Below the pieces are notes generated by a model that worked only from the letters and a program-made list of their open reading frames with translations, ran no database searches and was not told where the DNA came from. DNA of 6,356 nt from Candidatus Pelethomonas intestinigallinarum (GTDB lineage: Bacteria; Bacillota; Clostridia; Oscillospirales; Oscillospiraceae): positions 1-6,356 of the forward strand of contig DVGP01000238.1 in the NCBI GenBank assembly GCA_018712665.1, given 5' to 3'. Shown in pieces: positions 1 through 5,191 of the stretch. The translations under genes were made by a program, and so were the position numbers. Within the stretch, counting starts at the first letter, position 1. Each line of letters begins with the position of its first letter.

Positions 1-2
1 CG

Positions 3-198
3 AGGGCCTTTCGCAGGAGCCCTGCCGGCCTCGGATTGAACGCGCCTTCGGCGCAGGTGGAGGCAGCGGGTGCTTTCCTGGACCCCGACGGGGCTCGAAC
101 CCGCTTCCCGGCATCCCACGAAAGGCCCAAGGGCCTTTCGCAGGAGCCCTGCCGGCCTCGGATTGAACGCGCCTTCGGCGCAGGTGGAGGCAGCGGGT
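3..198. repeat. Two identical 69-bp direct repeats with 127-bp period
   Basis: Bases 3-71 and 130-198 are identical, so the repeat period is 127 bp. Each unit contains a small GC hairpin (GCGCC/GGCGC) and ends in a block that resembles part of tRNA-Gly read on the plus strand: 182-202 matches the reverse complement of tRNA bases 283-303 at 20 of 21 positions, and 55-71 carries the first 17 of these. The spacer contains a 10-bp perfect inverted repeat, CGAAAGGCCC (119-128) with GGGCCTTTCG (131-140). Open frames across this stretch show no recognisable protein and appear to be shadows of tRNA-like DNA. I infer a duplicated intergenic segment built from tRNA debris; its role is unknown, and the array may continue left of the window. 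Confidence 0.85.
86..105 (-). other. tRNA-Gly T-arm fragment
   Basis: These 20 bases are identical to 274-293 of the complete tRNA-Gly gene. On the minus strand they cover the T-stem, the T-loop (GGTTCGAGCC) and the start of the acceptor strand. No matching D-arm, anticodon arm or 5' acceptor strand is present, so this is not a functional tRNA. It may be the scar of an old integration or recombination event at the tRNA 3' end, or part of a dispersed repeat. Confidence 0.7.
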
Positions 199-221
199 TC
201 GAAGGGACCTCATCTCCTATT

Positions 222-267
222 CCAGAACAAAAGCCCCCAACCGTAAGGTTGGGGGCTTTTGTTCTGG
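222..267 (-). terminator. Palindromic terminator of tRNA-Gly
   Basis: A perfect 21-bp inverted repeat (222-242 with 247-267) encloses a 4-base loop. The stem core is AGCCCCCAACC/GGTTGGGGGCT. On the minus strand the descending arm ends GGGGGCTTTTGTTCT, a normal intrinsic terminator shape. The outermost stem bases are the encoded CCA of the tRNA, so the terminator starts with no spacer after the mature 3' end. The plus strand also has a T-rich arm, so it could stop transcription from either side. Confidence 0.85.
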
Positions 268-340
268 AGCGGGCGACGGGGCTCGAACCCGCTACCTCCA
301 CCTTGGCAAGGTGGCGCTCTACCAGATGAGCTACGCCCGC
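265..340 (-). tRNA. tRNA-Gly(GCC)
   Basis: The minus strand folds as a complete cloverleaf. The acceptor stem is GCGGGCG (5' end at 340) with CGCCCGC, the D-arm is GCTCATCTGGTAGAGC, and the anticodon arm is CCACC-TTGCCAA-GGTGG with anticodon GCC at 305-307. The T-arm is GCGGG-TTCGAGC-CCCGT, the discriminator base is at 268, and a genomically encoded CCA occupies 265-267. It reads GGC/GGU glycine codons. It has its own consensus promoter and an abutting terminator, so it is probably a single-gene transcription unit downstream of the lipoprotein gene. Confidence 0.97.
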
Positions 341-351
341 AGAACGTGTGT

Positions 352-380
352 ATTATAGCAAGGTTTTTCCTCCTTGTCAA
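352..380 (-). promoter_or_regulatory. Consensus sigma-70 promoter of tRNA-Gly
   Basis: The minus strand reads TTGACA (375-380), a 17-bp spacer, then TATAAT (352-357): both hexamers are perfect consensus with optimal spacing. Initiation is expected about 7 bases further, near 345, a few bases before the tRNA 5' end at 340. The spacer happens to contain AGGAGG, but no open frame follows it, so it is not a ribosome binding site. Confidence 0.93.
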
Positions 381-410
381 CTACAATTTCACGTTCTCCG
401 GCAGGTTTTA

Positions 411-1265
411 TCATCTAATCTCCTCCGTGGGAGCTTCGGCCTGGACAGGCGGGAGCTCCGCCAGCAAAATCTCCACGATTTCCGCCGTGTCCCGGTCCGG
501 GTAGAACCGGATCTCCCAGGGGCAGGGGGGATACTCCGGCTCTGTCTCCGCCGCGGGGGCCTCCTCCGCAGAGCTCTCCTCCTGGGCCGTGCCGCCGCTC
601 TGCGTCTCTTCGCCGGCGTCTGACGGCGCCTCCGTCTCCTCCGGCGGCGCCTGGTCCCCGGAGGGCTCCCCGGACGCCTCGCCGCCCGGGGCGGGCTCCT
701 CCGGCGCGGCCTGGACGGCGCACAGCTCCCGCCACAGCTGCTCCACCGCGTCAATGGCCTCCTGCCGGGGGATTTCGTAGGAGAAGCGGGCGGTAAGCTT
801 CTCGTGGCCCTCCCGCACCGCCAGACGCAGCAGATCCACCAGGGACTGGGCGTCGGACAAGGTCATCAGGCTGTCCGGGTCCGCCGCCCCCTCACGATAG
901 GCAATGTTCCAGGTGAGGGTGCAGTGGTCCTCAGTCCTTTGGTAGAGGAAGGACATCTCCTCCACCAGGTAGGCCCCCAGAGCCGTCTCCTCCCGGACCT
1001 CCCGGGAGGCCTCCACCACCTGGGAATAGGGGGCATCGGAGTCGGTGTAGAAGCGGATGGTCCCCTCCTCGGACCGCTGCTCCACCAGCATCAGCAGGGA
1101 GTTGACCAGCTCCTGGTAGCTCTCTGCCCGGAGGGCGTCCTCCTCCGTGTCCCAGTAGCTGTCGGCGTAGGGCTCCACCACGCTGTAGTCCCGCTCCAGC
1201 AGGGAGGCGCAGCCGCTCAGCGCCAGAACCAGCGCCAGCAGCCCGGGCCATATTCTCTTTGCCAC
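411..1265 (-). CDS. Putative lipoprotein of unknown function
   Basis: A 284-residue protein that I do not recognise. I chose the GTG at 1263-1265 because GGGAGG lies 7 bases upstream and the protein then opens with a short lipoprotein signal: a basic start (AKR), a hydrophobic stretch and lipobox LSGC with Cys19. Signal peptidase II cleavage and lipid anchoring outside the membrane are therefore likely. Residues 20-185 look folded and mixed alpha/beta. Residues about 186-245 are low complexity, rich in Glu, Pro, Ala, Gly and Ser, as in an extended acidic linker. A short ordered tail (248-270) follows and contains IRFYPD, which echoes IRFYTD at 70-75. The gene starts 58 bases after the LUD-domain gene stop with no visible terminator, so co-transcription is probable. 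An upstream GTG at 1307 has poor ribosome-binding-site spacing. Confidence 0.85.
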   Translation of the reverse strand: MAKRIWPGLLALVLALSGCASLLERDYSVVEPYADSYWDTEEDALRAESYQELVNSLLMLVEQRSEEGTIRFYTDSDAPYSQVVEASREVREETALGAYLVEEMSFLYQRTEDHCTLTWNIAYREGAADPDSLMTLSDAQSLVDLLRLAVREGHEKLTARFSYEIPRQEAIDAVEQLWRELCAVQAAPEEPAPGGEASGEPSGDQAPPEETEAPSDAGEETQSGGTAQEESSAEEAPAAETEPEYPPCPWEIRFYPDRDTAEIVEILLAELPPVQAEAPTEEIR

Positions 1266-1323
1266 GCCGCCACCTCCCAACTGAAAACGTATCCTGACGC
1301 GCCTCACCGCTCCTGCCGCGGGA

Positions 1324-1926
1324 TCAGTACCCCAGCTCCTGGTCCACCAGCACCACCTCCATGTCCATGGGGCGGATCTTCTGGTAGAATACCACCAGGG
1401 CCCGGCAGATCCGGTCGGGGCTGTGGCAGTCGTAGCAGCGGTCCGCCTTGGCGGCGCAGGGGGTCTGGCGCTTCAGCCGCTGGGCGTTCTTGGGGGCCAC
1501 CACGTTCCGCACCCGGTGGAGGGCGCTGGCAAAGTCCGGGGACACCTTGTTCTTCCCGGCCACAAAGTAGACCTTCCGGTGGCCGTAGAGGGAGGAGGCC
1601 ACCCGGTTGCCGTTGCCGTCGATGTTCAGAATCTCCCCGGTGTCCTCGGCGATGCCGTTGGCGGAGAGGATGTACACCTCCGCCGCCGCGGCCATGGCCT
1701 GGCACTCCTCCGGGGAGCAGGGGGTGTAGCCGTGGCTGAAGACCACGTTGTGGGTGGAGAGGCTCTCCTTCAGCCCCAGGTCCGCGATGGTCATGGACCC
1801 GCCCATGCCCACGGTGATGCCGTCGATCTCCCGGTTGAGGTAGGCCGCCGCCTCCTCCCCCGTGGCGAACACCGACACCTGAAAGCCGTTGCGCTCCAAT
1901 GTCTCCTTTAATTTCTCAAATGCCAT
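1324..1926 (-). CDS. LUD-domain (DUF162) lactate-utilisation-like protein
   Basis: A 200-residue protein that matches the single-domain LUD/DUF162 family (LutC/YkgG-like) in length and motifs. Visible motifs are GMGGSMT (40-46), the family-typical ANGIAEDTGEILNIDGNGNR block (89-108), and YFVAGKNKV (120-128). Near the C-terminus there is a cysteine cluster, C157-X6-C164-X2-C167-X6-C174. Relatives include LutB/LutC, which take part in L-lactate oxidation, but this stand-alone clostridial type has no lutA or lutB neighbour here, so a lactate role is not shown. The cysteines could bind a metal or an iron-sulfur cluster; that is inference. The ATG at 1926 follows AAGGAAGGAAAAGGT, a good purine-rich ribosome binding site. 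It is the first gene of a probable pair with the lipoprotein, and a hairpin-rich repeat begins about 40 bases upstream of its start. Confidence 0.88.
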   Translation of the reverse strand: MAFEKLKETLERNGFQVSVFATGEEAAAYLNREIDGITVGMGGSMTIADLGLKESLSTHNVVFSHGYTPCSPEECQAMAAAAEVYILSANGIAEDTGEILNIDGNGNRVASSLYGHRKVYFVAGKNKVSPDFASALHRVRNVVAPKNAQRLKRQTPCAAKADRCYDCHSPDRICRALVVFYQKIRPMDMEVVLVDQELGY

Positions 1927-1941
1927 ACCTTTTCCTTCCTT

Positions 1942-2063
1942 TCTTCTTCCGAATTGCTGCTATTTTGATGGCGCTGGGCCAGCGCATGGCACCGATGGGC
2001 TGAGATTCGCCCATCGCCGGGCGGGTGGGAGAGAAACATTTCTTCTCCCGAATTGCTGCTATT
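1942..2063 (+). repeat. 22-bp direct repeats bracketing the conserved repeat block
   Basis: Bases 1942-1964 and 2041-2063 match at 22 of 23 positions (core GAATTGCTGCTATT), 99 bp apart. They bracket the 62-bp block that is shared exactly with the second composite element. The second element lacks this flanking pair. It could be a local duplication or the trace of an insertion. Confidence 0.75.
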
Positions 2064-2324
2064 CTATTCGATGGCTTGTGGGGCCTGCGGGCCCCACACC
2101 CCAGGAATGGGGAGTTTCGCCCCCCGGGGCGAGTGACTTTTTCGACGCCGAAAAAGTCACCAAAAAGGCGCCGGGGACACCCCGGTCCCCGATTTTTTGT
2201 CTTAACCGGTCTTTATCAGACTTGGGGCATCTTTGCACCGAATTAGTTTTTGTTATCTAATCTACAGCGGGTCTATCAACGATGCTTCGCCTGCCGGCCT
2301 CTTAAAGGGGGACATTTTTCTATT
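1963..2324 (+). repeat. Composite hairpin repeat, copy A, left half
   Basis: This non-coding stretch is homologous to 5749-6078. Bases 1968-2029 are identical to 5754-5815 (62 bp). The order of elements is: a hairpin ATGGGC/GCCCAT; GAGAAACATTTCTTCTC; a GTGGGGCC/GGCCCCAC stem (2078-2085/2090-2097); GTGACTTTTTCG/CGAAAAAGTCAC (2133-2144/2149-2160); the terminator-like CGGGGAC/GTCCCCG stem; and a tail ending AAAGGGGGACAT (2304-2315) that reaches the stop codon of the XRE gene. Copy A has an extra GC hairpin module at about 2098-2130 that copy B lacks. The first 90 bases (1963-2052) form the left arm of an inverted repeat with 3082-3172. Confidence 0.88.
2172..2198 (+). terminator. Terminator-like hairpin in copy A
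   Basis: CGGGGAC (2172-2178), a 6-base loop, GTCCCCG (2185-2191) and then ATTTTTT make a typical intrinsic terminator on the plus strand. On the minus strand the same stem is followed by GCGCCTTTTT, so it may also end transcripts of the XRE regulator gene that come from the right. The same hairpin is conserved exactly in copy B. Confidence 0.65.
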
Positions 2325-2523
2325 TTCTCTTACGGCAGACCAGCTCGTCCAGGGAAATGTCATACAAATCGGCCAGGGCGATCAGGACCTCCATTGACGG
2401 TGTACGCTCGCCATATTCGTAGCGTTGGTAGGCACGGACAGTCAGACCAACCGATTCGGCAACGGCCGTCTGGGCAAGGCCCCTTTGCTTACGCAGCTTG
2501 AGAAGATTTTCAGAAAAAGTCAT
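2320..2523 (-). CDS. Small XRE-family HTH transcriptional regulator
   Basis: A 67-residue stand-alone Cro/C1-type helix-turn-helix protein that is essentially only the DNA-binding domain. The opening FSENLLKLRKQRGLAQ is the usual first helix. Helices 2-3 are QTAVAESVGL and TVRAYQRYEYGERTP (about 18-42), and SMEVLIALADLYDISLDEL (43-61) gives the last two helices of the fold. There is no sensor or oligomerisation domain. The start ATG at 2523 follows GAGGT with 6-base spacing. It is divergent from the 84-residue gene, and the intervening region has two similar 17-bp sites over a strong promoter, so repression of that gene and probably of itself is likely. Its stop codon lies exactly at the edge of the left repeat half. 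Base composition is visibly more AT-rich than the flanking genes, which suggests acquisition. Confidence 0.92.
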   Translation of the reverse strand: MTFSENLLKLRKQRGLAQTAVAESVGLTVRAYQRYEYGERTPSMEVLIALADLYDISLDELVCRKRK

Positions 2524-2543
2524 AACACTACCTCACATATCTC

Positions 2544-2603
2544 TTGACACTGATCGTTTGTTCATGGTATGATGGCCTCAGGACAATGATCGAATGAACA
2601 TGG
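2544..2603 (+). promoter_or_regulatory. Sigma-70 promoter with paired operator-like repeats
   Basis: TTGACA (2544-2549), an 18-bp spacer and TATGAT (2568-2573) form a strong promoter reading toward the 84-residue gene. Two related sites, 2551-2567 and 2587-2603, share TGATCG...CATGG and match at 13 of 17 positions. Their start points are 36 bp apart. The first fills the -35/-10 spacer and the second falls just after the expected start site. Inside them, GTTCAT (2560-2565) and ATGAAC (2594-2599) also form a dyad. This arrangement fits occlusion by a dimeric repressor, presumably the adjacent XRE protein (inference). Confidence 0.75.
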
Positions 2604-2616
2604 TCGAAGGGTTTTT

Positions 2617-2871
2617 ATGGACGAATATTTGGAATGTTTATATAGCTATCTTATGGAAAACAAGTTCGTGGAACTGAACGACAGGACGGAGTATATTGCT
2701 CTCAAGAATATGAGGGACCATGCGGAAAAGGCGCTGATGGGGGATCTGTCGGAGGAACAGCGGGCTCTATTCCACCGCTATCTGGAGCGGGAGAGCACGG
2801 TGTATTCTCTGGAGCAGCAGTATCTGTTTTCCCAAGCCTTCTCGCTGGGTCTCCGCCTTTCCCATTCATAG
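2617..2871 (+). CDS. Small helical protein of unknown function, possibly DUF6809-like
   Basis: An 84-residue protein predicted by eye to be entirely alpha-helical, charged and soluble, with no membrane segment or signal. The C-terminal pattern, a charged helix SEEQRALFHRYLERE (49-63) followed by QAFSLGLRL (73-81), recalls the small clostridial DUF6809-type proteins. This is family resemblance from memory and I am not sure of it. The ATG at 2617 follows GAAGGG with a 5-base gap. It is the only plus-strand gene in the window, is driven by the strong promoter at 2544-2573, and is divergent from the XRE gene. Its TAG stop abuts the right repeat half. Codon use is more AT-rich than its neighbours. 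A regulator/effector pair or a toxin-antitoxin-like pair is possible but unsupported by any motif. Confidence 0.75.
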   Translation: MDEYLECLYSYLMENKFVELNDRTEYIALKNMRDHAEKALMGDLSEEQRALFHRYLERESTVYSLEQQYLFSQAFSLGLRLSHS

Positions 2872-3081
2872 GCACCGCCGGGAGTGCCCGTAGGAAACGG
2901 AGATGACGATAGGTCCCGCGGGGGAATCCAAAGGGGGCGTTGCCCCCTTTGTGTCGTCGTGGGGGAGGGGTACATAGGGGAGGGACCCCATCGAAAGGGT
3001 CCCTTCCCTATGCGCCCTTTTGCCTACTTTTCCGGCGAGGGAAAAGTAGGCCGGGGCACGGGGGCGGAGCCCCCGAAAGGT

Positions 3082-3172
3082 TTCGGGAAGAAACATATTT
3101 CTTTCCCGCCCGCCCGGCGATACGCGAATCATCCCTGCATCGGCCAGATGCGCTGGCACAGATCCATCAAAA
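3082..3172 (-). repeat. Right terminal inverted repeat of copy A
   Basis: The reverse complement of 3105-3167 aligns with 1968-2029 at about three quarters of positions, including CCAGCGCAT, GATTCGC and ATCGCCGGGCGGG. The similarity continues inward through a GAAACAT...TTTCT...CCCGAA block and outward through a T-run followed by GATGG. Together with 1963-2052 it bounds a 1.2-kb segment that includes the XRE and 84-residue genes. Confidence 0.75.
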
Positions 3173-3199
3173 AAGAGGGGGCGCGGGGGCGGAGCCCCC
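3169..3199 (-). terminator. Possible terminator after mreD
   Basis: Ten bases past the mreD stop, the minus strand reads GGGGGC, then a GCCCCC arm (immediate or alternative second copy), and then TCTTTTTT. The alternative pairing with the second GCCCCC places the stem directly before the T-run, which suits an intrinsic terminator. The same GGGGGC/GCCCCC motif elsewhere in the repeats has no T-run, so this call is tentative. Confidence 0.45.
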
Positions 3200-3209
3200 G
3201 AAAGGTAAA

Positions 3210-3722
3210 TCAATATTCAACCGTACACCTCTTGTGCACCCACCGGTACAGCGGAAACACAACAACGACCGCCGGGAGGGTCAGCAACGTCTCCCCCAGG
3301 GCGATCTCCCCCATGAGGAGGAAATCCTCCCCGCCGGAGAGCCAGGCGAATAAGATCCGCAGCCCGGCGGTGAGCAGGAGGGACAGAACGGATACCACCA
3401 GGGCGCAGAGAAAGCCGGGGGAGAGGAGGTTCTCCCCGATGAGGGCGGCGATCACCCCCGCCAGGGTGAAGGCCAGGGTGTAGAACCCGTCGAAGGGCCC
3501 CACCACCAGCAGGTCGCAGACCACCCCCAGGACCAGGGCGAACACCGAGCCCCGCCGCAGCCCCTCGTAGGAGGCGGCCACCGCCGGCAGCATGGGGTAG
3601 AGGAAGGGGGTCAGCCCCCAGACGGTGATCTGGTCCAGCACCAGGTACTGGAAGGCGAAGAGGGCGATGGTGGCCAGGCCGTACACCGTCCACTTGAACA
3701 CAATATAGCTCTTGGGCAGCAT
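3210..3722 (-). CDS. mreD: Rod shape-determining protein MreD
   Basis: A 170-residue, very hydrophobic integral membrane protein of the usual MreD length. Segments at about 15-35, 38-55, 57-77, 82-100, 103-127 and 137-160 are likely membrane-spanning. The MreD-type core is seen at 58-92, with GSVFALVLGVVCDLL followed by a GPFDGFYTLAF loop-helix. MreD is an elongasome component that works with MreC, MreB, RodA and PBP2 in lateral wall synthesis. The ATG at 3722 follows AGGAGG with 7-base spacing, and the gap after the mreC stop is 12 bases, so the two are translationally close. It is the last gene of this run here: the usual pbp2 gene does not follow and the hairpin repeat begins instead. Confidence 0.9.
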   Translation of the reverse strand: MLPKSYIVFKWTVYGLATIALFAFQYLVLDQITVWGLTPFLYPMLPAVAASYEGLRRGSVFALVLGVVCDLLVVGPFDGFYTLAFTLAGVIAALIGENLLSPGFLCALVVSVLSLLLTAGLRILFAWLSGGEDFLLMGEIALGETLLTLPAVVVVFPLYRWVHKRCTVEY

Positions 3723-3734
3723 GGGCGGGCCTCC

Positions 3735-4574
3735 TCAGTCCACGATGGTGAAGTCGGTGATGATAAAGACCTGCTCCAGGTTCTCCAGGTCCGCCTCCGG
3801 GCGGATGACGGCGTACTGGGAGAGGCCGTCGTCGCTGGCGGCCACCTCCTCCACATAGCCGATGACCAGCTGGGAGGGGTAGTAGTCCCCCAGGCCGGCG
3901 GTGACCACCAGGTCCCCGGTCATCACATCCGGGTCCGCCCCCAGGTACTCCAGCCGCAGCCGCCCCTGGCTCATGAGGCTGAAATCCCCCTGGGCCAGGG
4001 CGTTGGCGCCGCTGCGGAAGACCAGGGCCCCGATGCTGGTCTCGCTGTCGATGACAGTGCGGACGGTGGACCAGTTCAGCCCCGCCTCCGTCACCACCCC
4101 CACCAGATAGCCCGCCTCGGTGATGGCGCAGTCCCCCACCGACACGCCGTGGGAGGTGCCCTTGTTGACGGTGATCATGCTGGACCAGTTGGAGTAGTCC
4201 CGCTCCACGATCCGGGCGGACTCGAAGGTCAGGTCCCGCCGCTGCTCCCGCAGGCCCAGCAGCTCCCGGAGACGGGCGTTCTCCTCCCGGTCATACTCCG
4301 CCTGGCGGATGGAGGCCTCCGCCTCCGCCAGGGCCTGGCGCAGCTCCTCGTTCTCCGCCTTCAGCGCGTCGAACTCGGTGAAGTAGTCCACCCACTCCTC
4401 CACCTGGGAGGTGATGGCGGCCCCCGCCGCCCGGAAGGGGGAGGCGATGATCCCGGCGACGTTGGGCAGGGCGGCGGAGGTGGTGGAGAAGTAGGTCATC
4501 ACGCTGAGGATCACGGCGATCACCACCGCCAGGGACAGCACGATGACCCCGTATTTTGTCAGCAGTCGCTTCAC
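3735..4574 (-). CDS. mreC: Rod shape-determining protein MreC
   Basis: A 279-residue bitopic membrane protein of standard MreC size. A single membrane helix lies at about 8-30 and a coiled coil at about 66-107, ending in the family-typical ARLRELLGL. The beta-rich domain follows with YSNWSSMITVNKGTSHGVSVGD (127-148), a GYLVGVV strand (155-161) and VTAGLGDYYPSQLVIGYV (224-241). MreC lies outside the membrane, where it dimerises and activates PBP2 for cell elongation. It starts with GTG at 4572-4574, overlapping the maf stop as GTGA, behind a GGAGGGGAGGAG ribosome binding site, so translational coupling to maf is expected. mreB is not next to it. Confidence 0.95.
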   Translation of the reverse strand: MKRLLTKYGVIVLSLAVVIAVILSVMTYFSTTSAALPNVAGIIASPFRAAGAAITSQVEEWVDYFTEFDALKAENEELRQALAEAEASIRQAEYDREENARLRELLGLREQRRDLTFESARIVERDYSNWSSMITVNKGTSHGVSVGDCAITEAGYLVGVVTEAGLNWSTVRTVIDSETSIGALVFRSGANALAQGDFSLMSQGRLRLEYLGADPDVMTGDLVVTAGLGDYYPSQLVIGYVEEVAASDDGLSQYAVIRPEADLENLEQVFIITDFTIVD

Positions 4575-5167
4575 GGCTCCTCCCCTCCGCCCAGCAGGTC
4601 CACGCCGAAGTCCGAGAGCATCCGCCCCAGCAGGAACAGGGGCAGGCCCATCACGTTGCAGTAGTCCCCCCGGATGCCCTCCACGAACAGGGCCCCCAGG
4701 CCCTGGATGCCGTAGGCCCCGGCCTTGTCCATGGGCTCCCCGGTGTCGATGTACGATTCGATCTCCCGGTCCGTCAGGGGGCGGAAGTGGACGGCGGTGG
4801 ACTCACAGCGGGTGTCCGCCCGGTCCCCCCGGCACACCGTCACCCCGGTGCAGACCTGGTGCTCCCGGGCGGAGAGGGAGCGGAGCATGGCCCGGGCCTC
4901 CTCCCGGCTGTGGGGCTTGCCCAGGCGCAGGCCGTCAAGAAACACCATGGTGTCGGCGGCGATGATAATGGCCTCGCCGTCGTCCGCCATGTCCCGGGCG
5001 GCCCGGGCCTTCCGCCGGCAGATGGAGGAGACGATCTCCTCCGGGGACAGGGCCGGGTCATAGCTCTCGTCCACGTCCGGCACCAAAATGGTAAAATCCT
5101 CCAGTCCCAGCTGCCCCAGCAGCTGCCGCCGCCGGGGGGACTGGGAGGCGAGAATGATCCGCGGCAT
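4571..5167 (-). CDS. maf: Maf family nucleoside triphosphate pyrophosphatase
   Basis: A 198-residue protein with the complete Maf signature: LASQSPRRRQLL (6-17), VDE (32-34), AADTMV with catalytic Asp72 (70-75), GKPHSREEA (83-91), TGEPMDKAGAYGIQG (142-156) and GDYCNVMGLPL (167-177). Maf proteins hydrolyse dTTP, UTP or modified pyrimidine triphosphates to the monophosphate and pyrophosphate in the cytoplasm, and overexpression inhibits septation in Bacillus. All key residues are present, so it should be active. The ATG at 5167 follows AGAGGTG with a 7-base gap. It lies 24 bases after dut and overlaps mreC by 4 bases. The short Gly/Glu-rich C-terminal tail (192-198) is specific to this copy. 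Confidence 0.95.
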   Translation of the reverse strand: MPRIILASQSPRRRQLLGQLGLEDFTILVPDVDESYDPALSPEEIVSSICRRKARAARDMADDGEAIIIAADTMVFLDGLRLGKPHSREEARAMLRSLSAREHQVCTGVTVCRGDRADTRCESTAVHFRPLTDREIESYIDTGEPMDKAGAYGIQGLGALFVEGIRGDYCNVMGLPLFLLGRMLSDFGVDLLGGGEEP

Positions 5168-5191
5168 GGTCAGGCACCTCTTTTCTTCATT

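Larger units (their letters stand above)
2872..3200 (+). repeat. Composite hairpin repeat, copy A, right half
   Basis: Homologous to 6107-6356 of copy B. Elements in order: TAGGAAACGGAG; AAAGGGGGC/GCCCCCTTT (2930-2950); the conserved GTGTCGTCGTGG; GGGACCC/GGGTCCC around a CATCGAAA loop (2982-3003); GCCTACTTTTCC/GGAAAAGTAGGC (3022-3033/3040-3051); and GGGGGCGGAGCCCCCGAAA (from 3060). The last motif appears again at 3185-3203. Bases 3082-3172 are the inverted arm that matches 1963-2052. Open frames here differ between copies and are not conserved, so the stretch is treated as non-coding. Confidence 0.86.

Noticed and set aside
3..198. CRISPR array
   Set aside because: There are only two 69-bp units with a 58-bp spacer that contains a tRNA fragment, there are no cas genes, and the repeat size is wrong.
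55..202. Small SRP RNA or a second tRNA in the repeat unit
   Set aside because: The GGCGCAGGTGGAGGCAGCGGG stretch recalls both superficially, but the conserved SRP loop is missing and no full cloverleaf can be closed.
36..329. 97-residue open frame with GLEPATSTLARWRSTR at its end
   Set aside because: It reads through the tandem repeat, the terminator and the antisense of tRNA-Gly. This peptide is the well-known artefact of translating a tRNA gene.
1266..1307. N-terminal extension of the lipoprotein to the GTG at 1307
   Set aside because: Ribosome-binding-site spacing is too short, and the extension would push the signal peptide inward. The GTG at 1265 has a good site and a normal lipoprotein start.
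2866..3213. 115-residue minus-strand frame in the right repeat half, and the 95-residue frame at 6030-6317
   Set aside because: The two frames cover homologous repeat DNA, but the reading frame shifts between copies while the hairpins are conserved, so selection is on structure and not on protein.
2884..3483. 199-residue plus-strand frame
   Set aside because: It runs through repeat DNA and then antisense to mreD, with arginine/proline-rich, family-less sequence.
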